Shown in pieces: positions 21,535 through 32,203 of a stretch of 64,000 nucleotides of DNA. The stretch is from Suillus spraguei (Eukaryota > Basidiomycota > Agaricomycetes > Boletales > Suillaceae). Below the pieces are notes generated by a model. That model had not been told where the DNA came from and did no database searches. It was given only the letters and a program-made list of their open reading frames with translations. The position numbers and the translations under genes are program-made. Numbering within the stretch: position 1 is the stretch's first letter; every line of letters starts with the position of its first letter. Where the stretch lies: positions 1 through 64,000 of the forward strand of contig JABCPU010000305.1 in assembly GCA_016800925.1 (NCBI GenBank), written 5' to 3'.

Positions 21535-22655
21535 TCACTTCTCCTCCAACCACTCAGCCCTTGTCACTTCATCTAATGAGTAAAAGATGATGGCCTGGTT
21601 CTCATGTTCAGCCAAAAAATTGGCAATGGCCAAGCGCTCTTTACTCGTTAGTTCCACGCATGTATTGAGTAAGGAAACAGCCCTTCCAACGTGTGTGGAA
21701 GGCTGCACTGGCAGCTGCGGAACTAACACAAGGCTCTTCTGCATCTCAGGTACGACTTCAATGAGGCTCTTCATTGTTTCAGTGCCTTCCTGCTGCACCA
21801 ATAATGTGGCAGATGGCGGCCGACTTCATTTCTGGGAGCCTGCAGCTGATGCAGGGGAAAGTGCACTAAATTTACGCTTTCCACAGCTAATACTTGTCCA
21901 TGCGGAGTCAGTAGTAGAGCCTTCAGTGGAAGGAGAGAGGAAGGTGGATGGAACATGTGGCCCAAGCGTGCTGGGGGGATGGAAGATGGTATAGGGTCCA
22001 GGGGAGTTGTGTTGCTGGTGGTGGCAGTGGCTTTGGTGCCTCTGTGAATATGGGAACCTTTTGACTTGGTCGGCATCAACTGTTCCATGGTTTCAAAGTA
22101 ATCAAAGCCCTTCATCATGAAGGGCTTTGCATGAGGATGGGCCTGAAAAAAAAACATTATCAAGGGGAATCTGTAGTCTAGTGCAATGACTCACCTTAGT
22201 AAAGCATGCCCACACATCATCCTTTCTGTCTGTGATACCTGCTCCCTGCTCATTACTCCATGTAAAACCTGATGTACATTTATTTCAACAATGCTTTGGT
22301 ATGATTTCTTCAACTATAAATACACATGATCAGATTATTGCTACTGAAAAGTTTACTAGAGACATACCGCTGTCCATTTGTTCTTACAGACTATACCACT
22401 CTTTTCTGCACCCCTCTGATGTGGGTATTTTGCATTGAGGTGGGTGGATGCTTGATTGAAAGTAGGCATCTTGAAGCCTCCATCACCTGATGAAGGAAAC
22501 ACCAGCACCAGGAACTCAAGGAAGGTCGTTTCCTCTGCCTTCAACCACACTGCAGGAGCCTTCCGGGTTGTTCCACCCACAGCAATGGATGCCACACCAA
22601 TATTACCTCGAGAACATAGGGAATGTGAGGAGCCACAGCTTGATTTATCAGACAT
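21535..22655 (-). pseudogene. Myb/SANT-like DNA-binding protein, likely Harbinger partner gene
   Basis: Exon 1 (from 22655) has a Myb/SANT-like domain with spaced tryptophans (VWLKAEETTFLEFLV ... CKNKWTA) and ends at a GTATGT donor near 22370. Exon 2 begins after TTTATAG (LKKSYQSIVEIN...) and carries a one-base loss near 22270. Exon 3 (AHPHAKPFMMKGFDYFETM...) follows a T-rich acceptor. A later frame change near 21810 leads to the C-terminal part ending EVTRAEWLEEK. PIF/Harbinger elements typically pair a transposase with a Myb-like protein that carries it to the element ends. The convergent order with the transposase tail at 20637 supports that role here. Confidence 0.65.
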
Positions 22656-22800
22656 TTCAATGACAACAGTACGTATCTACATTCTACTATCAGCGCTGAC
22701 AATGGATGGTCGGGTGATCCCGCTCATGTGCAGTCATCACATGCAGTTTTGAACTGGGAATTTTGAACCTGGAGTCGCTGTCCAAACTACACCTTACTTG
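22656..22800. other. Upstream of the Myb-like gene, no gene seen
   Basis: 145 bases between the Myb-like start and the left inverted repeat of the DIRS-like element. It probably contains the end of the Harbinger element, but no terminal inverted repeat could be identified. Confidence 0.3.
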
Positions 22801-22943
22801 ACAGTTTATTCCAGTTTATTTCTTTATGAGCACTCAAAAAAATAAAATTTAAAAGGGCTGCTCAATTCATTCAGTTCACGTTCAATTGGGAGCCAAGTTC
22901 ACCGGTTTGCTGCTAAGCGTCACCAAACTTTGTCCTAAATGGG
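22801..22943 (+). repeat. Left inverted terminal repeat of the DIRS-like element
   Basis: It starts ACAGTTTATT and continues, after an AT-rich insert, with GGGCTGCTCAATTCATTCAG through CCGGTTTGCTGCTAAGCGTC to CCAAACTTTGTCC. The reverse complement is at 36901-37003 with about 90 percent identity by eye over some 85 bases. Confidence 0.7.
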
Positions 22944-23336
22944 ACTTGTACCTAAACCTTATGGCACACAGCACCAGCACTTCAAGTGTAGTGAATTATC
23001 TACAAGCAGTCTCAAAGCACATTCTGAATCTATGCGTTCTTGTTTCATTTTGTGGACACATAGAAATTAATGGATTGTTCAATGTATGACTAGCATTTGA
23101 ACTAACAGGACTAAAAAAGAGATAGACACATGTAGGTGTTTGGGCAAAACCCCACAGGGGTTTTTGGCCAGAAACAACACTCTGAACCTGGGAGGACGAG
23201 ATTAGCCATGATTCCCAATTTATAAGGAGCCTCACAATGCATCAGGCGTAGCTTGGACTCCCTATTATTAGGCGCGAGGCGAGACATACCTTGGGTTAAT
23301 GCAACTGTGGCATAGTATAGCGAGTGAAAGGTTCGA
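22944..23336. other. 3' non-coding part of the DIRS-like element
   Basis: Between the left inverted repeat and the recombinase stop. No coherent reading frame. A short complementary pair (CAAAACCCC ... GGGGTTTTTGG near 23145-23170) could fold as a small hairpin. Confidence 0.3.
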
Positions 23337-24744
23337 TCACTGGAGTGTCTTGTAATATGGCACCATTATCATAGTGTGATTGTGAAGATAAAGAGTGAAG
23401 GTGTCACTTGACCATCTTCCCATAGACTTGATGACATCAAAAGGGATTCCATGCAGTAAATATTCGAGTGTTCCTCCAATTCGAATACTGTGGCCTTTCA
23501 ACTCTGGGGATCCACCTTGCTTGGCGATGACTCCGATCCTCTTTAAGAAGGCTCCTCACGTCAATGGACGCATGCCTTTGGGGTGTTTCCATGCGAATAA
23601 ATGATGATCTGGTGTGGGTTCATTAATCAAGAAATGGTTGGAGAGCGCTGCTTTCAGGTTCAGTGTGTCTGATTGTTTGGCCCAATAAATGTCTTCGCCG
23701 TCCATTGACATCTTTGTGCATGGTAGCTGTATCTTGGAGACTTGTAAGCCATGACGATCCTCTTCATCTAGGAGCACATCTCTCCGTTTCACATGTTGAT
23801 TTGGTGCAAATAGTTTGATTGATTTCACCTTCAACTCTCCAAGATGTGCTAGTGAGTAAAAGGCTGTTGTTAGGCATGCGAATACAGCGGCATCTAGAGG
23901 AGTTTCAAGATTCAGATACATACATATTTTTTGATGAAAGCTACTGTGGAAGGGTCTCGCTTTGGACGTTTTGAGTTGGCAGGAGCTTTGTTAGCCGCTC
24001 CGTCTAAGGCTGATTTCAACTCCCCATGGTCTACTTTCCAGGTTTGTCCATGAAGGATGTGCCAAGCCCAAATACCAAAGACATAGTTGGCCAATGTTTT
24101 CCCGGAATACACTCCTGTGCAGCTTGCAACAAAAGTGAGCATTGTAAGAGTGTCGATAGGGCATCGTTCATGCTCCGGGATGCTTCATGTGTGTCACAAA
24201 AAGGTGAAAAACTAATAAACCAGCTCCGTACGATATTCTGGTTCCTTGCAACCAAGATGAGTTCATTACTGATATTACGCATTGAAGGTCATCATCCATG
24301 ATGGCGAGAATTTGACCATCTGAGCCTCTCAAATGATCTACTGTGAAGCGGAGACCATAACTTGAGCCGTTCACATGCTAGGCAATGTGGATGTAATGAT
24401 GATACTAGGGGAGTTAATCCCACTTTGTATGGCGCTGGTTTGGATAGTGAGAGTGTGGGTGTGAGTGGGGTCGTGAAGCAAGAGTGATGACTTGGGTTCG
24501 GTTGTTCTATCTCGATGTTCTGAGAATGTACTGTGCTCTCAACTGACAGTGGGATTACAGGGATATTGGACAGTAGGTGCGATGGAGAAGCAGACAATTG
24601 GAGAAATGATTGATTAGCTTGGTGTGGGTTCAAAGGGATTGTAGATAAAACGACAGAGTGAGTTGGGAATTGGGATGTGTGGCAGTAAGAATTTCTGGTC
24701 TCCATAGATGCCTCGGTGACACGCACCAAACTGGTCTGGTGCAT
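23337..24744 (-). pseudogene. Tyrosine recombinase of the DIRS-like element
   Basis: The N-terminal part (24744-24170) is in shifted frames and includes the SAM-like segment VMNSSWLQGTRISYGAGLLVF. The core follows: TLANYVFGIWAWHILHG (24090), LDAAVFACLTTAFYSLAHLGE (23900), then KGHSIRIGGTLEYLL and MGRWSSDTFTLYL (about 23500-23400). The last two carry the H-x-x-R pair, the later W (in the H/W position) and the Tyr nucleophile of the R-H-R-Y catalytic set. It ends at TGA 23337-23339. Premature stops near 23556 and 23912 and frame changes near 24170 make it inactive. It would integrate a circular cDNA without target duplication. Confidence 0.8.
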
Positions 24745-26141
24745 GGCTGACTAAACACTACTGCAGCTGACAAATAGTACCAGGACTATAATAGCTTAGT
24801 GTTCTTCTATTCAGAAATCAATCCATGATGCAGAATCAAAAGTTTCTTTTTGCTCGTAAAAGTTTGCTTATTATTTCTAATTCATTTTTCATGGGTGTGT
24901 TTATGTATGTTTGGCTACAGAAACTACTTCATAAGATTCCCACAGATGTCAGGTGACCCCAGCAAAATAATTACATAGAGTTACCCTCAGAAAAACTCAT
25001 GAAACACACTATGATTCACTCGCGTCACCTCTATGCATCTACAAAAAGTGCAAATTTATGCTTCAAATATTACATAATTGATATTCCTCCTAGGATAGCC
25101 ACCAATAGTCACCTGATCTCAAATTTATGCATAGCCATTGATATCCACATGACTTCTTCTCACACACTTGAGCATATTACAAATCAACTATGACAATATT
25201 CAATAAATAGGGTAGGTCAGCACCCCTACAAAATGTGGGAAAACAGTAGCATAGCCATTCATTTTGTCTATATAATACCCACCTTTTTGTCAATAAAAAG
25301 AGATTTTCTCCCCCTCAGAAATATAACTGAGAGTGAAGTGTGAGCAGCACTATCAGCACACTGTCAAGAACATTGTCAACAACAGTAAGATTGGAAGTCT
25401 ACACTGTGAGATAGCACTACCTTGAGCTCACTGTGCTCAACAACTAGCAAGACCCTGAGCTCACTGTGTCTGACAATCAGCAAGACAACAATTTTTTTTT
25501 CTTTGACAAATTCATTCTAGTTTCTTTCATCATCTTTCTCTCTGTTTTTCTTTCTCTGTTGTCTGTTTCCTTGCTTCTGTTTCTTTTGAATCTTTCTCTT
25601 TTCTTCTTTTTCTTTGATTACTGGTCTCTCTCTCTCTTTCAAAGTTTGTTGGTGCTGAGTGTCCTTGTGTTTTTGATATTTGTGTTGTCTCTTTAGTCCA
25701 TCTAAGGCCAGAGTAGCTTAGTAGGAGAGACTTCAGAAGTTGATAGCAACACTCTATCTTGCACATCTGAGTAGCAATACTGAGTTGAGGTCTTCACTGA
25801 CTGATAGACTCTAGTTATTGAAAGGGGACTTGGTATTGAAATCCAAGGACGTCCGTTCCTGCTAACTGCTTAATACTCATAGTGAGTTCCTTGGCAGCAG
25901 GTTCAATAGTAAGCTAGAAGATCTCTGAAGTAGTGATCAGTCTTGACCAGGGATTCTACCTGCTTGTCTGAGAGGGTGATTGTTGTAATTTCCCACAAGT
26001 TTTGGTAGCACAATTGTTGCAAAACACCTGCATTCTGTTGAAGAGAGTAATTCAGCCAGTTACTTCTGTTTCTAAGTTTGTTCGACTTCTGTGTTTTTCT
26101 TTGAAGTTTAGTTGTTTCAAGAATCTTTGTCATTGTCCAAG
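24745..26141. other. AT-rich, non-coding; possible old LTR with TATA and poly(A) signals
   Basis: No convincing protein. A TATATAATA at 25268-25276 followed by AATAAA at 25292-25297 resembles a compact plus-strand LTR promoter and polyadenylation region. Repeats GAGCTCACTGTG follow (25423-25470), then a T run (25492) and a TC-rich tract (25500-25690). It may be the relic of another insertion in the DIRS-like element, but its ends could not be set. Confidence 0.3.
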
Positions 26142-26617
26142 TGTCACAACCCACAAAACGAATTAACGCTAGGGCAGAGACTAGGACTCAAACTAAGGTT
26201 GTCACAGGAAAAGAGAGGAGCAAGGACGTCTTGGATTGCTACAGGTGTAGATACAAGAGGTTTGAACTAAAGAACTACTACAGCGAAACTAGCTAACTAT
26301 ATACACATATTGAAACTGAGATATAAACTGAGTTTGAAACTACTAGCCAATCATAAAATAGAAATGAGAATCGTACGATGTGATGATTGTGACATTGTTA
26401 TGACATCATATTCTAGAAGGTTCTAAGATCACGTGACACTATCTTATCTTATCTTATCCGATAGCATCATAAAAGATCTCTTCGTCTTCATCAGGAAGTT
26501 CAGTTATAGAAGCGGTTATAGGGATTTCAATGGAGTTTGTGTTTGTCTTAGCGCTGGGTTTAGACGCTTTAGGGAAATTGAGGAAAGAGTAATGATTTGT
26601 ATTTGGAATTCGTGACA
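26142..26617 (-). repeat. 3' LTR of family C (carries the pol C-terminus)
   Basis: 476 bp, TGTCACAACCC...AATTCGTGACA on the plus strand. The last 54 codons and stop of pol lie inside it (26617-26454). Confidence 0.96.
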
Positions 26618-28247
26618 TTACCCCCTCTCTAGGATGAGCGTCATCGCGAATGTATGAAGGTCTGATGTTACGTGTTCTCCATTTCTTGAAATCTTCCGAA
26701 TTAAGTATAGAACCTTGAATTCTTTTGGTTTTAGCCGCCATGGGATTCTTTTTATGAAATTCTGCTATAAGAATCGGGGAATTCTTTACGTTTTCTTCTG
26801 GTTCCCATGTCGATTCTTCTATCGGATATCCTTCCCATTTTACTCGGTATTGCAGCTTTCCTCGGAATAATCGGCTATCTAATACTTCTTCTACAACAAA
26901 TTCTTCCTGATCGTCAACTATGTCAGGAGGTGGTCGGGTGGGTTGAGAATGAGGGATCATTTGAGATGCATAGTATGGGGTGAGTAATTGAACGTGAAAA
27001 ACCGGATGGATCTGATAATTTGCCGGTAATTTCAATTTGTAGTTCACCTCGCCAATCTTCTCTAGTATTTCAAAGGGCCCAAGACGACGATCTGACAGTT
27101 TTTGACTTGGACGACGTTGTTTAATGTTTTTCGCGTCTAGCCAGACTTTGTCTCCCTTTTTATACTGTGGTGCGTCTTTTACTCCTTTGTCATAGAACCG
27201 TTTCATTCGTTCATTGACTAGTTTCAAAGTATTTTCCGCATCATCTCTTGCTTCTTTCATTTGATCCACTCTTTCATCGGCAACAGGAATACGGGAGTTG
27301 GAATTAGGAGATATCGTGAATTCTGGATTATATCCATATAGAACTTTGAAAGGGCTATGACCGGTGACTGTGACTGCGTTATTATGCGAGAATTCTGCAA
27401 TCGGCAACCAAGATACCCAATCATTTTGTCTATAAGAGGTAAACAGGCGTAAATATTGTTCAACTTCTTGATTTACGCGTTCTGTTTGTCCGTCTGTATG
27501 GGGATGATAGGCGGTCGAAGCAGACCATTTTGTGCCTAATCTTTTTGACATTTGTCCCATAAATTTCGATACGAACTGTGTTCCTCTATCCGAAATCACT
27601 TTCTTTGGTGTTCCATGATGTTTCCATACATTTTTCAAAAATAGCTCGGCAATTTCCTTCGAGTCTACTTCTTTATTGGTGGGAATGAAGTGTGCTTGTT
27701 TCGTAAATCGATCAACGACAACAAAAATGCTATCACATCCTTCACTCTTTGGTAGGTCCACAATCAGGTCACATGTAATCGTTTGCCAAGGTCCTTTTGG
27801 AACTTCATTTGGTTGTAAAGGTCCCGTCGGTTTACTAGGATAGACCTTTGTTTGTCTGCAACGATCGCAACCATCTACATAGTCGTGAACACTTTTTGTC
27901 ATCATTGGCCACCAATAGTTTCTGGAAATCAATTCTAAGGTTTTGGCACGTCCAGGATGTCCAGCCGGTGGTGAGTCATGGAATAACTCTAGAATCTCTC
28001 GGCGGATTTCTTTATCATTTGGAACATAAACCAATCCTCGGAATAACACCAATCCATCTTCAACATTCCATTCTTCGACTCCTCTACGCAATTGCACCGG
28101 TGCTGCTTTTAACGTTTCTAGCGCTTTCATTACTTCAGGCTCTTGTTCTGTACTTTGTCTGATCTTTTTAAGAAGAGATTTTTCTCCTTCTATAAGAACT
28201 TGGCCTCTTTTAGCAGCATTGATTTTGAAAAATTCCGGTTTAAGCAA
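26454..28247 (-). CDS. pol: Family C integrase-chromodomain part of pol (597-aa open block)
   Basis: Zinc-binding part HDSPPAGHPGRAKTLELI ... CDRCRQTK near residues 90-135. Catalytic D-D-E in ITCDLIVDLPK, VISDRGTQFVS and YHPHTDGQTERVNQEVE. GPF/Y-type region (RLGPFEILEKIG) near 380. Chromodomain FVVEEVLDSRLF ... YRVKWEGYPIEESTWEPEENV near 440-490. After it comes a 100-residue tail, and the final part is encoded by the 3' LTR and ends in an acidic stretch (ELPDEDEEIFYDAIG). It is joined to RNase H by a frame change near 28260, so in this copy it is cut off from its normal start. Confidence 0.88.
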   Translation of the reverse strand: MLKPEFFKINAAKRGQVLIEGEKSLLKKIRQSTEQEPEVMKALETLKAAPVQLRRGVEEWNVEDGLVLFRGLVYVPNDKEIRREILELFHDSPPAGHPGRAKTLELISRNYWWPMMTKSVHDYVDGCDRCRQTKVYPSKPTGPLQPNEVPKGPWQTITCDLIVDLPKSEGCDSIFVVVDRFTKQAHFIPTNKEVDSKEIAELFLKNVWKHHGTPKKVISDRGTQFVSKFMGQMSKRLGTKWSASTAYHPHTDGQTERVNQEVEQYLRLFTSYRQNDWVSWLPIAEFSHNNAVTVTGHSPFKVLYGYNPEFTISPNSNSRIPVADERVDQMKEARDDAENTLKLVNERMKRFYDKGVKDAPQYKKGDKVWLDAKNIKQRRPSQKLSDRRLGPFEILEKIGEVNYKLKLPANYQIHPVFHVQLLTPYYASQMIPHSQPTRPPPDIVDDQEEFVVEEVLDSRLFRGKLQYRVKWEGYPIEESTWEPEENVKNSPILIAEFHKKNPMAAKTKRIQGSILNSEDFKKWRTRNIRPSYIRDDAHPREGVMSRIPNTNHYSFLNFPKASKPSAKTNTNSIEIPITASITELPDEDEEIFYDAIG

Positions 28248-30390
28248 AATGCGATTAGAATTGTCGTTTTCTACCCCCCTCTGTGGTCTGATCTCCGAGA
28301 CAGACGATCGGCCTTATCATTGACTACACCAGGCTTATGTTGGAGTGTAAATTCGTACTCCGCCAGGAACAGACTCCATCTGGCTTGCCTTCGTGTCAAT
28401 TTTTGACTCGTCATGAAATACTCGAGATTCTTATGATCGGTCCATATTTCCACGGGATGAGGTGCTCCCTGCACATAGTGCCTCCACTCTTCTAACGCTC
28501 GAATGATTGCTAATAATTCTTTGTCATGAATGTCGTAATTTCGTTCTGCATCATTCATTGACTTTGAATAATAAGCGATAGGATGCCATAGTCCATCTTC
28601 CATTTGTTGAGAAAGTACTGCACCAGATGCATAATCAGAAGCATCGGTCTCTATTCTTTTCTTTTTCTCAACGTCTGGCATTACTAGGAGCGGAGCTTCT
28701 GTGAATCGTTTCTTTAATTCATCAAATGCATTCTGTTGTTTCTCCGTCCAATTCCATGGAACATCTTTTCTTAGCAAATCATTCATTGGTCTGGCTATAT
28801 CTGAGAATCCCAATATGAATCTTCGATAGAAGTTGGCAAACCCATGAATGCTTGTATGTCTTTTACGCATTTGGGAACAGGCCATTTTAATACTCCTTCT
28901 ACTTTCACAGGGTCCATAGATACATTGCCTTTTTCCACGATCAACCTAAGAATTCGACTTTAGACTGTTCGAAACTACATTTCTCTGGTTTCAAGAACAG
29001 GTCATTATCTTTCAATCGTTTGAGTACTTCTCGCACGACTTTTCGGTGTTGCTCCTTATTTCCATTTGTAAAGACCAAGATGTCATCGATGTAGACAACG
29101 ACCATCTTTCCATCAATAAGATCTCTAAATATTTCATTCATCATGGTCTGGAAAGTTGCTGGAGAATTCGTCAACCTGAAATACATTACGGTTGGTTCAT
29201 GGTGACCAAAAGGCGTTTTGAAGGCTGCCTTCCACTCGTCTCCTTCTTTCATCCGAATATTATTGTATCCCCATCGTACGTCCATTTTGGAGTACATTGT
29301 GGCACCAGTTAAAGCATCAATTAGATCTTGAGATCTCGGTAAGGGTACGCGTTTTTAACCGTTTTCTCATTGAGCTTTCTATAGTCCATTACTGGTCGTA
29401 ATTTGCCATCTTTTTTGGCCACAAAGAAGAAAGGTGCTGCAACAGGAGATTGTGAATCTCTAATACGTCCTAATGCAGTTTCAGCTTTTAACCAATCTTT
29501 CAGTGTGTCCATTTCTTTTGGTGATAAAGGATACGGTTTTGCATTCGGTGGAAGATCATTCTCATCTTTAAGATCTATCGCATGATCCCATTTCTTTCTT
29601 TCAGGAAATCTCTTTGATTCTCTTCTGAGAATACACCCAGGTAATCATGAAGCCAGTCTGGAACCATTTCTTCTACAGACTTTTTCTTCTTAGTAGCTTC
29701 CTCTGCTACTTTTTGTTCTGTGGCGATAGAAGCTTTATATCTAATCCATTCATTCTTTGGACTATCTTCATCTTCTATTTCTTCAACCATCGCCCTCTTC
29801 TTCGCCATGCCTTCGTCATCATCTTCTTCTTCCGTGGGAATCAGATCTGGCAAGTCACCCTGTTTTTGGGTTTTTCGTTTTTCTCTATTTTTTTGTCTTT
29901 TTTCTTTTTTAGTCTCACACTTAATTGGGCATCGTGTAAGAGCAAATCGTCCTGCGTTCCAATCAATCTCCGGATTATGATACCTTAGCCAATCTATACC
30001 GATAATAACATCATCGCTTCCTAGATCTGTACCATGAAGGCTGCTTTGTCTTCTTCATGATCTCCAATCTTTAATCCTATTTCAGCGAATCTTGTCATAG
30101 CTCCGGCGGCATTTAAGGAACCATCAATGTTTTTGACTGGTATGGGACGCAATAATTTACGACACCGGACATCATTGTTCTTCACAAATCTTTCACTTAT
30201 AAATAATGTTGATGCACCGCAGTCCACAAGTGCTTTTACGTCTGCTTGTCTGTTCTTTCCTTTCAGTGTAATCGGAATATAAAATGTTCTGATTTGGATC
30301 GTATATACACTTCCGTTACATCTGAAAAACTAGAAAGAATAGAGAATCGATTGTTCGGGTCTAGGTCTGCAGACTCTGACTTCAACCCTT
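28248..30390 (-). pseudogene. pol: Family C protease-RT-RNase H
   Basis: Begins in the -1 frame at the gag stop. Protease motif ALVDCGASTLFI near 30230. Linker with acidic repeats (EEEDDDEGMAKKR) near 29830. RT pieces: DGKLRPVMDYRKLN, then MYSKMDVRWGYNNIR and VYIDDILVF. RNase H: ETDASDYASGAVLS and TDHKNLEYF, ending DRLSRRSDHRGG. Breaks include a dinucleotide gain near 30300, a one-base loss near 29345 (after KNAYP), one near 28930 and one near 28850 (inside FMGFANFYRRF). No full pol can be made. Confidence 0.88.
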
Positions 30391-30400
30391 CTAAAAACCC
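30391..30400 (-). promoter_or_regulatory. Slippery heptamer G GGT TTT before the gag stop TAG (family C)
   Basis: In the gag frame the codons read AAG GGT TTT TAG. G-GGT-TTT fits X-XXY-YYZ, the canonical -1 ribosomal frameshift site. After a -1 step the frame reads GGG TTT TTA GAA GGG and stays open to the protease region until a later lesion. A downstream fold was not tested. Confidence 0.65.
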
Positions 30401-31427
30401 TTGCCTTCTTTGGAGGATAACCAGTCCTTGAACCATTTAGGCGCGGTTTCTTCTTCGGCAGACGATGCCTTCACTTGTGCTGGTTTTGGCGCTTCTTTAC
30501 AGTTCCTAGCCATATGGCCTTCTCCACCGCATCTGTAACATTTGAAAGCACCAGGCTTTCCTTGCGGTTTGGGGGCAGTCTTTTGCCTTCCGGAGTCGAC
30601 ATCCATAGCGTCACTGTTACTGGGTCCAGCCCTTGATGAAGAAGGAACTCCACTGTTAGACTTGGGAGTCCACCAGGTGTTTCGCTTCTTCTCTGCGTCC
30701 AACTCTTCAAGTTTTGCCCAATTTCTACTGCTCTTTCAATCAGTTTGTTAAGAGTATTCTTGTCTTTGAGTGCAACGTGAGCGAGTTGTTCTTTGATCCG
30801 GGTTTGTAGACCAGATCGGAGTTTGAGGCGGAGGTCGTAGTCGGAGAAGTTTGTGAATACCGACTTTTGTTTGAAGGATGCAACGTATTCTGGAACAGAA
30901 CTAGATCCTTGCCTAAGGGTCTCTAATTCTCTGATGGCCTTCGCTTCTTTGTTCTCATCTTTAAACATGCGTGAGAACTCCTCTAAGAATTCATTGAAGT
31001 CCAATTCTCCTGCAGCTTGTTTCTTGACGTAAGGTTCTGCCCATTTTCCGGCATTTCCCTTAAGATAAGACAACATTAAGCTGAGATGTTGTTGTTGCGT
31101 TGCGTTGGGGTATTGTGTGAGGTAAAGGGATACTTGTGCCAGGAATGTTTCGACATCGATGGAGTCTTTTCCTCCAGTGAACTCTGTTGGCTTCGCAATT
31201 TTGGGAGTTCCTCCTGTTGATGTTGGTTTTGCTTCCAGTTCATTAATTCTTTCCCTATATTGACGAAGTTCTTCATGGAGTTTTTCGTTCTGGTCTTGTA
31301 GGACATCGTTCATATTCCTGAGCCTTTGAACTTGCTCTTGAACTGGAGCAATCGCAACATTGATAGCATTTGCGATGTACTCAGCCAAAGCTTGTTCATT
31401 GTGAATGGTAGTGGCGGGAGCAGACAT
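30391..31427 (-). pseudogene. gag: Family C gag
   Basis: ATG at 31427. A coiled coil (residues about 25-70, EQVQRLRNMNDVLQDQNEKL) precedes the capsid domain (KPTEFTGGKDSIDVETFLAQV ... LETLRQGSSSVPEYVASFKQ). A CCHC knuckle (CYRCGGEGHMARNC) is near the end. One base is out of place near 30712, so the frame from the start (to 30471) and the knuckle frame (30702-30391) are different. The last codons are GGT TTT TAG, part of a G GGT TTT slippery heptamer. Confidence 0.85.
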
Positions 31428-32190
31428 AGTACCAGTTGTTTTCTGGAACCCGATTTACTGATGTCTGTGGTTGACTAGTCGTAACGGTCAACCCGAAAAG
31501 GAAAGATGATGAAGAGGAGATGGGAAAAGAAGTATGTAAATGGAAAACTGAGCGGTCCCCGATATCTGATCGGATCTACCACGTACTCAGGTCCTAAAGG
31601 GTTCTTTAGTCAACCCAACTAGGCGCTTCCCTATTTACTGACTAAGAAAACTATAGTAAAAGGTTTTTGTGATCTTCCAAGTGGGAAAAACTCGAGGGAC
31701 ACGGTGCTCTTCCAGCCGAAGCTTACAAGCGACCAGTCTATCTTGGACAACGAGGCAATTCCACTAAATACTTCGAAGAAGACTAGACCTTCTTTCGTAT
31801 GAAGAGAAAACTATCGTAAAAAGGAAACTATCGTAGAGCTCAGCAGGCAGGGTTTTGGGCCAGCACTGAGGTCACGGATCGAACACCTAATGTTGCTCGT
31901 CCACCGTCTACTAGCAGCAGCAATGTAAGGCTGGGCCTGGTAGAGGTCTACTAACTACAAAAGACTATTGGTAGAAATGCGCTCAAATGAGCAAAGGGGA
32001 GAGGAAAGATCGCGACTTTTTAGGGTCGGGCAAGACAAAACGTTTTTGTACTAGCCTGCAAGTGCGAGTGCCTTTACAGACGCGTACAGAAGATGATAAG
32101 AGACTTTTGAGAGTCGTCTACAACGGTACTATCGTTGAAGAGGAATCCAAAAGAAAAGTATGCAGCGGTATGCGAGTCGGAGTCCCCTAA
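31428..32190 (-). other. Untranslated leader of family C
   Basis: About 760 nt between the priming site and the gag ATG. It contains no convincing reading frame; several short open frames on both strands are ignored. Long leaders often carry packaging signals, but none can be identified by eye. Confidence 0.5.
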
Positions 32191-32201
32191 AGTTCAAACC
32201 T
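32191..32201 (-). promoter_or_regulatory. Self-priming site (PBS) of family C
   Basis: In RNA sense AGGTTTGAACT lies two bases inside the 5' LTR. It is exactly complementary over 11 nt to AGTTCAAACCT in the LTR (32320-32330, minus strand). That block begins 35 nt downstream of TATATAG (32359-32365). Confidence 0.75.
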
Positions 32202-32203
32202 AA

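Noticed and set aside
25466..25696. Leu/Phe/Ser-rich frame resembling a membrane protein
   Set aside because: It is the translation of a TC- and T-rich low-complexity tract.
32188..32203. AGTTCAAACC and, in family A, AGTTCGAATA beside the 5' LTRs look like a tRNA T-loop (GTTCRANNC), suggesting a tRNA gene or internal-tRNA priming
   Set aside because: No cloverleaf could be drawn around them, and the exact 11-nt complement to each element's own LTR start explains the sequences better.
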